From the NCBI GenBank assembly GCA_964571145.1, contig CAZNAP010000003.1, positions 6,851 to 70,850 of the forward strand: DNA of 64,000 nt. The letters run 5' to 3'. The notes under the pieces are model-generated. The model ran no database searches and was not told the DNA's origin. It saw only the letters and a list, made by a program, of their open reading frames with translations. This document shows, one piece after another, positions 63,588 to 64,000 of this stretch. The position numbers and the translations under genes are program-made. The stretch's first letter is position 1. The number at the start of each line of letters is the position of its first letter. Source of the DNA: Suilimivivens sp964571145 (GTDB lineage Bacteria > Bacillota > Clostridia > Lachnospirales > Lachnospiraceae).

Positions 63588-63998
63588 TTACATGTATTTG
63601 TTAATCAGTTTATCTACAACAGGTACAGCAACTGTTCCCTGGGTTAACGCTTTGGCGCCCAGAAGCAAGAATAAACAGGTTCTTATAATCTCGATTGCCT
63701 GTGTAATTACACTGATAATGGAGCTCACAACGTTATAGTTAAATGTTCCTTTAAATACGGAAACCAACGTAGCAATCCATCTGAGTAAATCCGGAATCAA
63801 ATTAATTAAGGTAACTAAGAATGCAAAAGTTAATACAATGGCAATTGCTTTCACTGCAGACTTCTTAAGCCATTCATTCTCCTCAAATAATAACACATAA
63901 CCGGCCATCAAAATAACAGGTGTTAATCCTCCAAATATAGCTGCAAGATAAATGCCTGCTCCTAATAAACCTACTGATACTCCTAATTTTGCCTTCAT
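63588..63998 (-). CDS. Small polytopic membrane protein
   Basis: A 136-aa protein with three or four hydrophobic segments (about 8-38, 49-76 and 95-122). I do not recognise the family. The ATG at 63998 is 3 bp from the window edge, so its RBS cannot be seen and a longer N-terminus is possible. It lies 18 bp upstream of the zinc-ribbon gene in the same operon. Confidence 0.65.
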   Translation of the reverse strand: MKAKLGVSVGLLGAGIYLAAIFGGLTPVILMAGYVLLFEENEWLKKSAVKAIAIVLTFAFLVTLINLIPDLLRWIATLVSVFKGTFNYNVVSSIISVITQAIEIIRTCLFLLLGAKALTQGTVAVPVVDKLINKYM

Positions 63999-64000
63999 TT

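Overview
The window looks like a chromosomal segment of a low-GC, spore-forming member of the Clostridia, most likely Lachnospiraceae. This is inferred from gene content: spoVG, a spoIIQ/spoIID-like pair, an orphan Spo0A effector domain, paired glgC/glgD, a T-box upstream of ileS, and a DnaD/DnaI-type primosome pair. No rRNA, tRNA, CRISPR array, transposase or phage gene is visible. Most genes lie on the minus strand in compact operons with strong AGGAGG ribosome binding sites.

Layout. 1-391 carries no convincing gene but holds a row of four stem-loops and an AT-rich tandem repeat. 392-5498 (minus) is a surface-glycan operon: orphan Spo0A DNA-binding domain, PseC-like aminotransferase, a two-domain glycosyltransferase, and a PLP decarboxylase. 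5608-7350 holds a 3-methyladenine DNA glycosylase and a beta-lactamase-fold hydrolase. 7451-15424 (minus) is a complete phosphate module, pstS-pstC-pstA-pstB-phoU-Na/Pi cotransporter-phoB-phoR, with an 11-bp-periodic Pho box and a structured leader before pstS. 15656-22744 (minus) holds mfd, pth, spoVG, glgD and glgC.

23085-27966 (plus) reads murC, dnaD-like, dnaI/dnaC-like and prs; the murC-dnaD gap carries a tight cluster of six DnaA-box-like 9-mers. 28015-32396 (minus) pairs a polyprenyl-phosphate glycosyltransferase with a very unusual fusion of a polytopic membrane domain to an M3-like metallopeptidase. plsC follows on plus. 33334-38445 (minus) holds an unknown gene and a cell-wall precursor set: alpha/beta hydrolase, membrane-anchored MurF, D-Ala-D-Ala ligase and VanX-like dipeptidase. 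38563-44680 (minus) holds a GH9-like lipoprotein without its catalytic Asp motif, an amidohydrolase, degenerate SpoIIQ-like and SpoIID-like proteins, and a calcium-loop protein behind a possible sigma-28 promoter.

45057-45905 (plus) encodes a DUF368 (PopT-type) lipid-phosphate transporter. 46005-46546 is a toxin-antitoxin locus whose toxin gene has an in-frame amber codon. 46725-56366 (minus) holds an aconitase-family hydratase, polyphosphate:AMP phosphotransferase, glycogen phosphorylase and ileS with an isoleucine T-box. 56760-63998 (minus) is an uncharacterised envelope operon: Ig-like membrane protein, giant VWA/IPT protein, zinc-ribbon membrane protein and a small membrane protein, running off the window edge.

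How the parts fit. The Pst/Pho genes couple phosphate sensing to uptake, and the polyphosphate phosphotransferase and glycogen genes point to storage metabolism. MurC, MurF, Ddl, the dipeptidase, PopT-like and GtrB-like proteins all act on peptidoglycan or undecaprenyl-linked envelope synthesis. A short hairpin-forming word (core TAGTCACTYGG) recurs at several gene junctions. The most unusual items are the DnaA-box cluster beside dnaD/dnaI, the membrane-protein/M3 peptidase fusion, the degenerate GH9 and SpoIIQ/SpoIID proteins, and the VWA operon.
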